Shown: positions 44,756 through 51,729 of the stretch, piece by piece
Numbering within the stretch: position 1 is the stretch's first letter
Layout of the letters: each line of letters starts with the position of its first letter
NCBI GenBank assembly: GCA_964349355.1
Contig: CAYGFZ010000011.1
Span: 1 to 51,729 of the forward strand
Length of the DNA stretch: 51,729 nucleotides
Direction of reading: 5' to 3'
DNA from: JAUVXE01 sp964349355
Lineage (GTDB): Bacteria > Actinomycetota > Coriobacteriia > Anaerosomatales > SLCP01
Program-made: the position numbers and the translations under genes
Notes under the pieces: model-generated
Databases searched by the model: none
What the model was told of the DNA's origin: nothing
Seen by the model: only the letters and a program-made list of their open reading frames with translations

Positions 44756-44865
44756 ACGCCCCCGAGCGGGACCCGGACGCTCGGCAGAGGACGCTTATGG
44801 CTGCTTCCTTCCGGATCTGACCAGGTTCACGCCGTGCCGCCGTCCGGACCCCGCTCGGGGGCGTC
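44756..44865 (-). ncRNA. ffs: Signal recognition particle RNA (4.5S-type, small bacterial form)
   Basis: The minus strand carries the conserved SRP domain IV: the GGTCAGATCCGGAAGGAAGC apical loop sequence, which binds Ffh. Closing stems fold the whole into one long hairpin: GACGCCCCCGAGCGGG at one end is fully complementary to CCCGCTCGGGGGCGTC at the other, giving about 110 bases. It lies just upstream of dnaX on the same strand, the usual actinobacterial and firmicute location. Ends are set by the outer stem and may be off by a few bases. Confidence 0.95.
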
Positions 44866-44881
44866 CTCACGCGGAGCATTC

Positions 44882-44887
44882 AGTATA
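44882..44887 (-). promoter_or_regulatory. -10 box of the SRP RNA gene
   Basis: Minus-strand TATACT lies 17 bases before the outer stem of the SRP RNA, giving a start near its 5' end. The -35 region (GGTCGG) is poor. Confidence 0.5.
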
Positions 44888-44971
44888 GGTCGCCTAAGCT
44901 TCTCCGACCAGGGGTCGCTAACCTCCCTCAATCCGGGGAACACACAGAGATATACGGGAAGGAGGCACGGA

Positions 44972-46141
44972 ATGGACGTACTTGAGCGATCCTCACTCGA
45001 AGAACTGGCCGGTCACGATGGGTGGCCGGCCGTATCCGTCTATCTGCCCGCGCATCGTGCCGGGAACGAGACCGTCCAAGATCCGCTCCGCTTGAAGAAC
45101 CTTCTCAAGAAGGCCGAGGACGGACTCGTGGCTCGAGGCATGCGAGCGCCCGACGCTGCGGCGATGCTCAAACCCGCTCGCGACCTGCAGGCCGACGGAG
45201 CATTCTGGCGCGAGGGGTTCGACGGCCTTGCGATATTCCTCACCCCCGACACATCACGTGTCTTCAAAACATCCCGGTCGTTCCCGGAGTACATGAGGCT
45301 CTCGTCACGCTTCATTGTCCGTCCCTTGATCAGTGCACTCGCCCCGGACCTGCGCTTCTTCATACTCGCCTTGAGCAAGAACCGCGTGCGCATCCTTGAG
45401 GGTACCGCCGAGACGGTACGCGAACTTGAGCCCACAGGAATCCCGCAGGGCCTGTCGGACGCCCTGAAGTACGACGACTACGAAAGCCATGTGCAGTTCC
45501 ATTCGCGTACCCCCGCTGTAGCATCGGGTCACGGACGCCGCGCTGCGATCTTCCATGGGCACGGCGGCAGCGCGGACACCGCGAAAGAGGACCTGCTGCG
45601 CTACTTCCGCCAGGTCGATCGGGGGCTGCAGGAACTCCTCGGGGAGAAGAGCGTCCCTCTCCTTCTCGCCGGGGTCGACTACCTGCTCCCGATCTACCGT
45701 GAAGCGAGTTCGTACCCGCTCCTTGTCGATGCAGGCATCACGGGTAACCCGGATGAGGCGCGACCCGAGACGATGCACTCCGAAGCGCTCGAGTTGCTGG
45801 GACCCCATCTCTACCGCGATATCGATGCCGCGATGAGCGCATTCGCCGAGAGACGCGAGGGCCAGGGTGCCTCGGCAGATCTGCACGCGATCGTTCCGGC
45901 GGCGCTGGAGGGACGGGTCGACACCCTCCTCGTGGCTGACTCCGGGAACGTGTGGGGCTCCTACGATCCCTCTACGGACTCGATGACAGTGCGGACTGAG
46001 CCGGTGAACGGCGATGTCGACCTGCTCGACCGGGCCGCTGCCGAGACCCTTCTTCACGGAGGGCGGGTACACATCCTGTCCGCCGAGGAAATCCGCTCGA
46101 TGACGGGTGGCGGTGAGGCAGCAGCAATACTGAGGTACTGA
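44972..46141 (+). CDS. baeRF-family (archaeo-eukaryotic release-factor-like) protein
   Basis: 389 residues. The pattern matches bacterial eRF1-like families: an N-terminal domain with PAVSVYLPAHRAGNE and DPLRLKNLLKKAEDGL, a central FFILALSKNRVRILEG strand set, and a C-terminal eL30-like domain with GRVDTLLVADSGNVWGSYD and RAAAETLLHGGRVHIL. No GGQ peptide-release motif is seen. Function is unknown; the family is thought to act at the ribosome. ATG 44972 has GGAAGGAGG. Divergent from the SRP RNA. Confidence 0.85.
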   Translation: MDVLERSSLEELAGHDGWPAVSVYLPAHRAGNETVQDPLRLKNLLKKAEDGLVARGMRAPDAAAMLKPARDLQADGAFWREGFDGLAIFLTPDTSRVFKTSRSFPEYMRLSSRFIVRPLISALAPDLRFFILALSKNRVRILEGTAETVRELEPTGIPQGLSDALKYDDYESHVQFHSRTPAVASGHGRRAAIFHGHGGSADTAKEDLLRYFRQVDRGLQELLGEKSVPLLLAGVDYLLPIYREASSYPLLVDAGITGNPDEARPETMHSEALELLGPHLYRDIDAAMSAFAERREGQGASADLHAIVPAALEGRVDTLLVADSGNVWGSYDPSTDSMTVRTEPVNGDVDLLDRAAAETLLHGGRVHILSAEEIRSMTGGGEAAAILRY

Positions 46142-46145
46142 GGGA

Positions 46146-46256
46146 CTAAGCGCGCTCTGCCGAGGTGGCCGACGGTACTCTCATGCAATCCTCACGCGCC
46201 ACGACCGCCCTCACCGCGCCGAGCGCTACGATGACGGTCGAGAACGCGAGCACCAT
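46146..46256 (-). CDS. Possible 36-residue membrane peptide
   Basis: ATG at 46256 opens MVLAFSTVIVALGAVRAVVARE, less its ends, one TM-like stretch, ending at TAG 46146. The frame is open and hydrophobic upstream (LWIGLFGLQLEWQ) as far as the psuG end but without a usual start codon. No ribosome site. It may be the 3' end of a shifted longer gene. Confidence 0.25.
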   Translation of the reverse strand: MVLAFSTVIVALGAVRAVVAREDCMRVPSATSAERA

Positions 46257-46296
46257 CTGCCACTCAAGTTGCAGCCCGAACAGGCCGATCCACAGT

Positions 46297-47205
46297 TCAC
46301 GGACGGATCGCCGCAGCTATGGACGACGCAAGCCTCGCATTGGCATACACGAGCTGCTTGTTCGCCTCTTCGCTCGCGCCCCCGGTCACAGTGTGGATGC
46401 GCGCCAGCAGGAAGGGAGTGACCGCCGAACCCTCGACACCTGCCGAGCCTGCCTCGGAGAGCGCCGAGTCGATAACAGACTCGATCAGCGCATCATCGAG
46501 CGCATAGGGCGCGGGGATCGGATTAGCGACGACGACGCCACCGGCGAGGCCCATCCCGTGCTTGGCTTCGATGATCCGCGCGACCTCGGCGGGGGTGTCG
46601 GCTCGATGAGGCGCGGCGTGCCCGCTGGTGCGCGTATAGAACGCGGGGAACTGTGCGGTGCGGTAACCGATCACCGGTACCCCGGCGGTTTCCAGGTACT
46701 CGAGCGTGAGTCCGATGTCGAGCACCGATTTTGCTCCCGCGCAGACGACTGCGACATCGGTCCGTGCCAGCTCGGTGAGGTCTGCCGAGATGTCGAACGT
46801 CCGCTCTGCACCTCGATGCACGCCCCCGATGCCTCCGGTCGCGAACACTCGGATGCCTGCCCGCGCCGCAGCCACCATCGTTGCTGCGACGGTGGTGCCG
46901 CCGTCGGCACCCTGCGCTGCGAGAACCGGCAGGTCCCGTCGGCTCGCCTTCGCGGTCGCACCTGCCGAGGCGAAACGCGCGATCTGCTCGCGGTCGATGC
47001 CGACGGTAAGAACGCCACCGACCACACCGACGGTCGCCGGAGTGGCGCCTTCTTCTCGGACTACGCGCTCCACCTCGAGCGCACACTCGAGATTGGCCGG
47101 GTAGGGGAAGCCGTGCGTGATGATCGTCGATTCGAGAGCGACCACCGGCGCACCCGCATCGAGCGCCTGGCGAACCTCATGAGAGACGGAAAAGTACCTG
47201 TTCAT
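46297..47205 (-). CDS. psuG: Pseudouridine-5'-phosphate glycosidase
   Basis: 302 residues. ALESTIITHGFPYPANLE, FATGGIGGVHRGAE and the catalytic-site KSVLDIGLTLEYLET region identify PsuG, which splits pseudouridine 5'-phosphate into uracil and ribose 5-phosphate. Normal length. ATG 47205 has GAGGAG 8 bases upstream and overlaps the psuK stop (ATGA). A pseudouridine salvage pair with psuK. Confidence 0.96.
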   Translation of the reverse strand: MNRYFSVSHEVRQALDAGAPVVALESTIITHGFPYPANLECALEVERVVREEGATPATVGVVGGVLTVGIDREQIARFASAGATAKASRRDLPVLAAQGADGGTTVAATMVAAARAGIRVFATGGIGGVHRGAERTFDISADLTELARTDVAVVCAGAKSVLDIGLTLEYLETAGVPVIGYRTAQFPAFYTRTSGHAAPHRADTPAEVARIIEAKHGMGLAGGVVVANPIPAPYALDDALIESVIDSALSEAGSAGVEGSAVTPFLLARIHTVTGGASEEANKQLVYANARLASSIAAAIRP

Positions 47206-48128
47206 CTCGCGATCTCCTCGGCCAAGGCGGATACGGCGCCGGCGTCTATCCCGGGAGAGACGGTGGAGGGACTGCGGAGCGTGATCGCTGCCGCGGCCAC
47301 ACCGGTTCGCGCTGCCGCCGACACGGGCATCTCCTGGAGCGTACCCCACACGACGCCCGCCATGAAAGCATCGCCCGCTCCGGTCACGTTCTCGACCCCT
47401 ACCCGGGGTGCCGCGATGCGACCGCTCTCCTCCGCCGAAGAGTAGTACACTCCCCGGGGGCCGTCGGTGATGTAGACGCGCTCGACGCCGAGGCGGTGCA
47501 GGTGCTCCGAGGCTCGAGACGCTCCGTCTGCGGTGTCCCGGACAGCGACGCCTGTGAGCGTTTCGGCTTCAAGTGCGTTGACGTGCAGGGCGGACACGTG
47601 GGCGAGGGATTCGCGGATCCGGGGCGCCTTGGCGACCGACACGCAGTCCGCGAAGACCGGGATTCCCGGGGTCCACCCGCACGCGGCGACGATCGCTTCA
47701 GCGCTGATGTTGGTGTCGAACACGAGAGCGTCCGGCGCGGGCATGCCCTCGAGCGCACGCTCGATAGCCGAAGGCGTGAGCGCGTCGAGCGCGCGCATGT
47801 CCGATACAGCCGCCACCAAGTCGCCGCCACTGTCAATGACCGCGAGATAGACCGAGCCAGGCGTGCCGGCGACTGTGATGGAGTGTTCGAGGCCGATCCC
47901 GGCGTCTCGGCAAGAGGAGGCCAGCATGCGTGCAGCATGATCGTCCCCGAGCGCGGTCACGAGTTCGACCTGCTCACCGAGTCGTGCGAGATTCTCGGCG
48001 ATGTTGCGTGCCACGCCTCCCGCGGAGAAGCGTACGACGCCCGGGTTCGAGTCCGCAGCGATGAGCGGGTCGGCGGACACCCCGACCACGTCGGTATTCG
48101 CCCCGCCGATAACCACGACTCGCGACAT
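47202..48128 (-). CDS. psuK: Pseudouridine kinase (PfkB family)
   Basis: 308 residues. PfkB signatures: GGANTDVVG and GGVARNIAENLARLG at the N-terminus, and NVTGAGDAFMAGVVWG with the catalytic Asp near the C-terminus. The coupling to psuG shows the substrate is pseudouridine. ATG 48128 follows GGAAGG by about 10 bases. Confidence 0.92.
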   Translation of the reverse strand: MSRVVVIGGANTDVVGVSADPLIAADSNPGVVRFSAGGVARNIAENLARLGEQVELVTALGDDHAARMLASSCRDAGIGLEHSITVAGTPGSVYLAVIDSGGDLVAAVSDMRALDALTPSAIERALEGMPAPDALVFDTNISAEAIVAACGWTPGIPVFADCVSVAKAPRIRESLAHVSALHVNALEAETLTGVAVRDTADGASRASEHLHRLGVERVYITDGPRGVYYSSAEESGRIAAPRVGVENVTGAGDAFMAGVVWGTLQEMPVSAAARTGVAAAAITLRSPSTVSPGIDAGAVSALAEEIAR

Positions 48129-48150
48129 CGCAACCAACCCTTCCCGAAAA

Positions 48151-48186
48151 GCCACCCCCGAAACCACGCTCACTCGAAAGGGTGGC
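48151..48186. repeat. Inverted repeat between psuK and the second reductase gene
   Basis: GCCACCC (48151-48157) and GGGTGGC (48180-48186) are perfectly complementary, 22 bases apart, in the divergent region. Possible operator or leader hairpin of psuK. Confidence 0.35.
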
Positions 48187-48283
48187 CCTATCGCGAGCGT
48201 CTGTAAACATCCGGACGCTGTGCAAACGAGTGAATCGCGCCATCAGGGGAAGTAACACCTCATACACCCGGGAAGGGAGAGGC

Positions 48284-49213
48284 ATGACCGAGATAGCAGG
48301 CGCACCGTACGACATCGCCATCGTAGGGGCGGGGCCAGCAGGCCTCACTGCGGCGATGTACTCCGCGCGGCAGGGGCTCACGACCGTCGTGATCGGCGGG
48401 GAGGTCGGGGGGCAGACCGCGTGGGCCGGGACGATCGACAACTACCTCGGCTGGCACGCGATCAGCGGCCAGGACTTGGTTGCCCGCTTCCGCGAGCATA
48501 TCGCCGCATTCGATGTCACATGCCGCGAGGGAGAACTCGTCAACGCGATCGTTCCCGGCGAGGGTGGCACGTTCGATCTCTATACGCGCGAAGGTGACAG
48601 CCTGGCGGCACGCGCCGTCATCATCGCGACCGGCAAAGCACCCAACCGCCTCTCGGTCCCGGGCGAGACCGAGTTCATCGGCCGGGGAGTCTCGTACTGC
48701 GCGACATGCGATGCGGCGTTCTTCGCTGATGCCGATGTCGCCGTCGTGGGGCCAGGTGAGGCAGCCGCCGATGCCGCTCTCCAGCTCGCGAGACTTGGCG
48801 CGAGGCCGACCCTTCTCAGCACCCGGCCGCTCAAGATCCCGGATGTGGTCGCTCACGCGCTCCGACAGGCAGATGTCAGGCTCCGCCCGGGCGTCACGGT
48901 GGTGCGCATCGAAGGCGAGGATACGGTCAACGGTATCATGGTGCGTGACACCGATTCTGGCGCCGAGGAGACCCTCCCGGTCCGCGGCGTGTTCATCGAG
49001 ACCGGCGCCATCGCGGCGGCCGAGTTCTCGGCAGGGCTCGTAGAGACGAACGAGAAGGGCGAGATCATCGTAGACAAGCACTGCGCGACAAGTCATGAGG
49101 GAGTCTACGCGGCTGGCGACGTGACCGACGGCCTCGGCAAGCAGGTCATCATCGCCGCAGGCGAGGGCGCACGTGCCGCCATCGCAGCCGGCCGCGACCT
49201 GAAACGGCGGTGA
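48284..49213 (+). CDS. Thioredoxin-reductase-fold flavoprotein lacking NADPH motifs (FFTR-like candidate)
   Basis: 309 residues. FAD site IVGAGPAGLTAAMYSARQ, redox pair CATC (C139/C142), and C-terminal YAAGDVTDGLGKQV are all present. The pyridine-nucleotide domain is altered: GPGEAA replaces GGGDAA, and where NADPH enzymes have HRRxxxR this one has LLSTRPLKIP. So NADPH use is unlikely. Flavin-dependent ferredoxin:thioredoxin reductases of anaerobes lose the same motifs, so ferredoxin as donor is a reasonable inference. ATG 48284 has GGAAGGGAGAGG. Its stop overlaps the GDPD start. Confidence 0.85.
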   Translation: MTEIAGAPYDIAIVGAGPAGLTAAMYSARQGLTTVVIGGEVGGQTAWAGTIDNYLGWHAISGQDLVARFREHIAAFDVTCREGELVNAIVPGEGGTFDLYTREGDSLAARAVIIATGKAPNRLSVPGETEFIGRGVSYCATCDAAFFADADVAVVGPGEAAADAALQLARLGARPTLLSTRPLKIPDVVAHALRQADVRLRPGVTVVRIEGEDTVNGIMVRDTDSGAEETLPVRGVFIETGAIAAAEFSAGLVETNEKGEIIVDKHCATSHEGVYAAGDVTDGLGKQVIIAAGEGARAAIAAGRDLKRR

Positions 49214-50043
49214 GCGGCATGAGGGCGTACGTCCCGCTCATCGTACTCGGCGTAGTGGCCGCCTCCGGCGCCGGATACTGGTTCGCCACGGGCGGGATAC
49301 CGCCGACCGAAGAGAGGGCCGGCTGGGTCGAGGGTGCGCAGATCGCCCACCGGGGCCTGCATACCGACGATGGCCGGCAGCCCGAGAACTCGCTTTCCGC
49401 GTTCCGCGAGGCACTGCGGAAGGACTTCCCGATCGAACTCGACGTGCACCTCTCTTCTGACGGGGAGGTCGTGGTGTTCCACGACGAGACACTCGAGCGT
49501 ATGACAGGTGATCCTCGCGCGCTCTCGGAAGTCACCGCCGGGGACCTCGCGGGGCTTCGGCTCCTGGATAGTGACGAACGTATCCCCACCCTTCGCGAGG
49601 TCCTCGATCTCATCGAAGGTGACGTGCCCTTGCTCATCGAGATCAAGAACCGGGACGGTGAGGTGGGCCCTCTCGAGAACGCGGTACTCCGCGAGCTCGC
49701 GAACTACCGGGGTGAGGTCGCTATCCAGTCGTTCAACCCCTTCTCGCTCGCCGCGGTTCGCGATGGCGACCCACTGATTCCGCGCGGACAGCTCGCGAGC
49801 AGGTTCGAAGGCGAGAATCTTGCTGCATACGAGGTACTCGCCCTGCGCTCCCTCCTCATGAACTGGAAGAGCCGCCCCCACTTCATCGCCTACGAACTAG
49901 ATGCGCTTCCCACCCTCGGTACCCGGCTCCAGCAGATTCGGGGCAGGCTGCTGATCGGGTGGACGGCCACGAGCCCTGAGGAGATGGAACGTGCCGCCGT
50001 TCTCTGTGACGGAGTCATCTTCGGTCCGGGCGCAGTCGAATGA
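49210..50043 (+). CDS. Membrane-anchored glycerophosphodiester phosphodiesterase
   Basis: 277 residues from GTG 49210 (4-base overlap with the reductase) or ATG 49219. An N-terminal TM or signal-anchor (VPLIVLGVVAASGAGYWFA), then the GDPD TIM barrel: catalytic AHRGLH, PENSLSAF, ELDVHLSSDGEVVVFHD and LIEIK. All metal and acid-base residues are present. It would hydrolyse glycerophosphodiesters from phospholipids or teichoic acids outside the membrane. Confidence 0.93.
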   Translation: MSGMRAYVPLIVLGVVAASGAGYWFATGGIPPTEERAGWVEGAQIAHRGLHTDDGRQPENSLSAFREALRKDFPIELDVHLSSDGEVVVFHDETLERMTGDPRALSEVTAGDLAGLRLLDSDERIPTLREVLDLIEGDVPLLIEIKNRDGEVGPLENAVLRELANYRGEVAIQSFNPFSLAAVRDGDPLIPRGQLASRFEGENLAAYEVLALRSLLMNWKSRPHFIAYELDALPTLGTRLQQIRGRLLIGWTATSPEEMERAAVLCDGVIFGPGAVE

Positions 50044-50120
50044 TGGCACGCAGGGTCCTACTGCACTATCGCCTGAGAGTGGCGATGAGCCGGGCCGGCG
50101 CGCGCAACAACCCGAGAGCG

Positions 50121-50220
50121 NNNNNNNNNNNNNNNNNNNNNNNNNNNNNNNNNNNNNNNNNNNNNNNNNNNNNNNNNNNNNNNNNNNNNNNNNNNNNNNN
50201 NNNNNNNNNNNNNNNNNNNN
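50121..50220. other. Assembly gap (100 N) between identical 55-base flanks
   Basis: 50066-50120 equals 50221-50275. The duplicated copy holds the last codons of the HAD gene, whose real end is beside the GDPD gene once collapsed. Confidence 0.95.
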
Positions 50221-50697
50221 CTATCGCCTGAGAGTGGCGATGAGCCGGGCCGGCGCGCGCAACAACCCGAGAGCGGTTCCGATGTCGCCCACAACGACAT
50301 CGGCGGACGTGACGGCAGATCCGGCCGCCCCCTCGGGTCCGATCACGCAGATACCGACTGCAGCCGCAGCAAGCATCCCGGTGTCGTTCGCACCGTTGCC
50401 GATAGCGGCGACGCGCTGAGCCCCGAGCCAGCGCACGTAACTCGTCTTCTGCTGCTCCTCGGCCCCGGGTTCGATGATCTTGATGTCCACTCCGAGTGTC
50501 TCTCGCAGTCGCGGCGCGGTCCCGTGAGTGTCAGCTGTGATCGCAACGACATGGACTCCCGCGCCGACGAGCGCGGCGACCTCCTCGGCCACGTTCGGGA
50601 GAACCTCTCCGTCCCGTGCGATCGTCCCGTTTACGTCGAGGACGAGGTGCTCGATCACGAGCGGCGCCTCTCGACCAGGGATGTCGAGCGTGATCAT
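50221..50697 (-). CDS. Soluble P-type-ATPase-like HAD protein (COG4087 type)
   Basis: 158 residues. HAD motif I VLDVNGTIARDG (the nucleophile Asp with DxNGT, as in P-type ATPases rather than the usual DxDGT), motif II AITAD, motif III Lys in the EEQQKTSYV region, and motif IV AIGNGANDTGML. It corresponds to the phosphorylation domain alone, without membrane parts. The second acidic residue of motif I is Asn, as in the family. ATG 50697 has AGGAGG 8 bases upstream. Confidence 0.85.
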   Translation of the reverse strand: MITLDIPGREAPLVIEHLVLDVNGTIARDGEVLPNVAEEVAALVGAGVHVVAITADTHGTAPRLRETLGVDIKIIEPGAEEQQKTSYVRWLGAQRVAAIGNGANDTGMLAAAAVGICVIGPEGAAGSAVTSADVVVGDIGTALGLLRAPARLIATLRR

Positions 50698-50767
50698 CTT
50701 CAGTCCTCCTGAAGTTTGCAACGGGCGACTCTTCGAGCCTCCCTGGGATGTGTGTACCCCGGCCGCC

Positions 50768-51610
50768 CTATGGAAGCGCAGTCATGACGACAGCGACCAG
50801 CGCAACAGCCACTCCGATTCGCTGTATCCCGCGCAGTCTCTCGCCGAGGAAGGTTCGCGCGAGCAGCATCGTCACGACCGGGTGGAGTGCCCCGAGCACG
50901 GCGACCACCGCAAGCGGGCCCGTGCGGAGAGCCGTGATGAGCGCGATGTTTGCAACCGAATCCACCATGCCCGACCCGAACGCGGGTCGGCGAGCGGATA
51001 TGTCGACCAGATAGTGGCCGCTGCGAACGATCGAAAGCCCACCGAGGAGCGTTGCCGACACCGCGCGGGCACAGAGCAGCGGCACGAACCCGCTCGCTTC
51101 ACCCGTGAGCGAGAGCGCGAGAAGCGTCGCCGAGAAACCGACCCCCGCAGCGACCGAAAGAAGCACCGCCCGCAGCGGCATCTCCGCTCGTGACTCCTCA
51201 TCACCCCCGGCGCTGACGACAAGGACAGCCAGGAGAGCGAGTGCGATCCCCGCACCGGTGACCGGACGTAGCTGCGTGCCGCTGGCAACGTCGTAGAGTG
51301 CGGGCAACGCCGCCGATATCGCTGCGGTAAGCGGACCGACGATCCCCATTCTTCCGAGGGCAAGCCCTGCGTAAAGCGCGACGACCGCCAGGCCGCCGGT
51401 AACCCCCGCGACCCCGCCCCACACGACATCGTTCATCCCGAACTCCCTCGCAGGCCAGATCAGCACCCCGGCCGCCATGAGCACCGCTCCTACCAGGTGC
51501 GCATTGGCGGTCACAGCGAGTGCCGCATCCTTGCGGCTCGCGATACCGCCGAGGAAGTTGGCTACGCCGAAGCACGCTGCTGCAGTGGTCGCCATCAAGG
51601 CAGAGATCAT
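50768..51610 (-). CDS. EamA-family (DMT) transporter
   Basis: 280 residues, ten TM helices. TTAAACFGVANFLGGIASRK, GPLTAAISAALPALYDV and the closing GALHPVVTMLLARTFLGERL fit the EamA pattern. ATG 51610 has CAGGAG 9 bases upstream; the longer frame to 51688 has none. Substrate unknown. It is not closely related in sequence to the EamA protein at 16232. Confidence 0.88.
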   Translation of the reverse strand: MISALMATTAAACFGVANFLGGIASRKDAALAVTANAHLVGAVLMAAGVLIWPAREFGMNDVVWGGVAGVTGGLAVVALYAGLALGRMGIVGPLTAAISAALPALYDVASGTQLRPVTGAGIALALLAVLVVSAGGDEESRAEMPLRAVLLSVAAGVGFSATLLALSLTGEASGFVPLLCARAVSATLLGGLSIVRSGHYLVDISARRPAFGSGMVDSVANIALITALRTGPLAVVAVLGALHPVVTMLLARTFLGERLRGIQRIGVAVALVAVVMTALP

Positions 51611-51717
51611 CGGAAGGGACTCCTGACTGACTGTAGTGCCGAACATCGTAGCGCGGATGGGTCTTTGCGCCCACAGGCGTGATACCATCGCGTATCCGAA
51701 AACACTTAGGAGCCTGC

Positions 51718-51729
51718 GTGAACCACACG
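51718..51729 (+). CDS. Possible start of a plus-strand gene cut by the window edge
   Basis: GTG at 51718 is preceded by AGGAG five bases upstream. Only four codons are visible, so no product can be named. Confidence 0.3.

Noticed and set aside
1..51729. tRNA, rRNA, CRISPR arrays, insertion sequences or prophage genes
   Set aside because: Reading both strands, I saw no tRNA cloverleaf, spaced repeats, transposase or integrase. Only the SRP RNA was found as an RNA gene.

Overview
The window looks like a scaffold from a high-GC, probably anaerobic actinobacterium. Gene content (Lon, HypF-C-D-E, SRP RNA-dnaX-ybaB-recR, lysC-asd, a sensory [FeFe]-hydrogenase-like protein, an AmrS radical SAM enzyme, remnants of pyruvate:ferredoxin oxidoreductase) and frequent GTG starts with GGAGG sites fit the Coriobacteriia/Anaerosomatales side of the phylum; that placement is inference. 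Five runs of exactly 100 N interrupt it. Four are flanked by the same 55-base sequence on both sides, so they are contig joins carrying a 55-base overlap rather than missing DNA; collapsing them restores the reading frames.

Layout. 1-2.9 kb: a secreted SdrD-B/DUF11-type surface protein (cut by the window edge) with a structured 5' leader, and a class E sortase broken by an in-frame amber codon just before its catalytic Cys. 3-5.3 kb: Lon. 5.5-10.3 kb (+): two envelope proteins, a membrane-tethered PIN-TPR protein, thioredoxin reductase and thioredoxin. 10.5-17.2 kb (+): a small ORF, a zinc-ribbon/HEPN protein, the hypF-C-D-E NiFe-hydrogenase maturation genes and an EamA exporter. 17.3-18.9 kb: TalPGI-type phosphoglucose isomerase.

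19-31.4 kb (-) is a long co-directional run: queT, an Fe-S/[FeFe]-hydrogenase-like/GGDEF sensor, amrS, a DsbA-like fragment, a glycosyltransferase, TauE, a GNAT enzyme, a LytS/LytT pair, a shortened YfcE-type phosphoesterase, then UspA, a DUF485 protein and an ActP-like symporter. 31.5-41.9 kb (-): a PocR-GAF-HD-GYP protein, an OmpR-type two-component pair, asd and lysC, a Cache-HAMP-GAF-HD-GYP protein and a collapsed porG/porA/porB remnant. 41.9-44.9 kb (-): recR, ybaB, dnaX and the SRP RNA. 45-51.7 kb: a baeRF-family protein (+), psuK-psuG (-), a thioredoxin-reductase-like protein without NADPH motifs plus a GDPD (+), a soluble P-type-ATPase-like HAD protein and a second EamA transporter (-).

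Themes. Cyclic-di-GMP signalling is dense: one H-cluster-like diguanylate cyclase and two HD-GYP phosphodiesterases within about 12 kb. Redox and hydrogen biology recur (hyp genes, the hydrogenase-like sensor, two thioredoxin-reductase folds, thioredoxin, a DsbA-like fragment). The best candidate for an undescribed system is the hydrogenase-like domain wired directly to a GGDEF output (28854-30698), followed by the leader-controlled surface protein with its amber-interrupted sortase and the PIN-membrane-TPR fusion.
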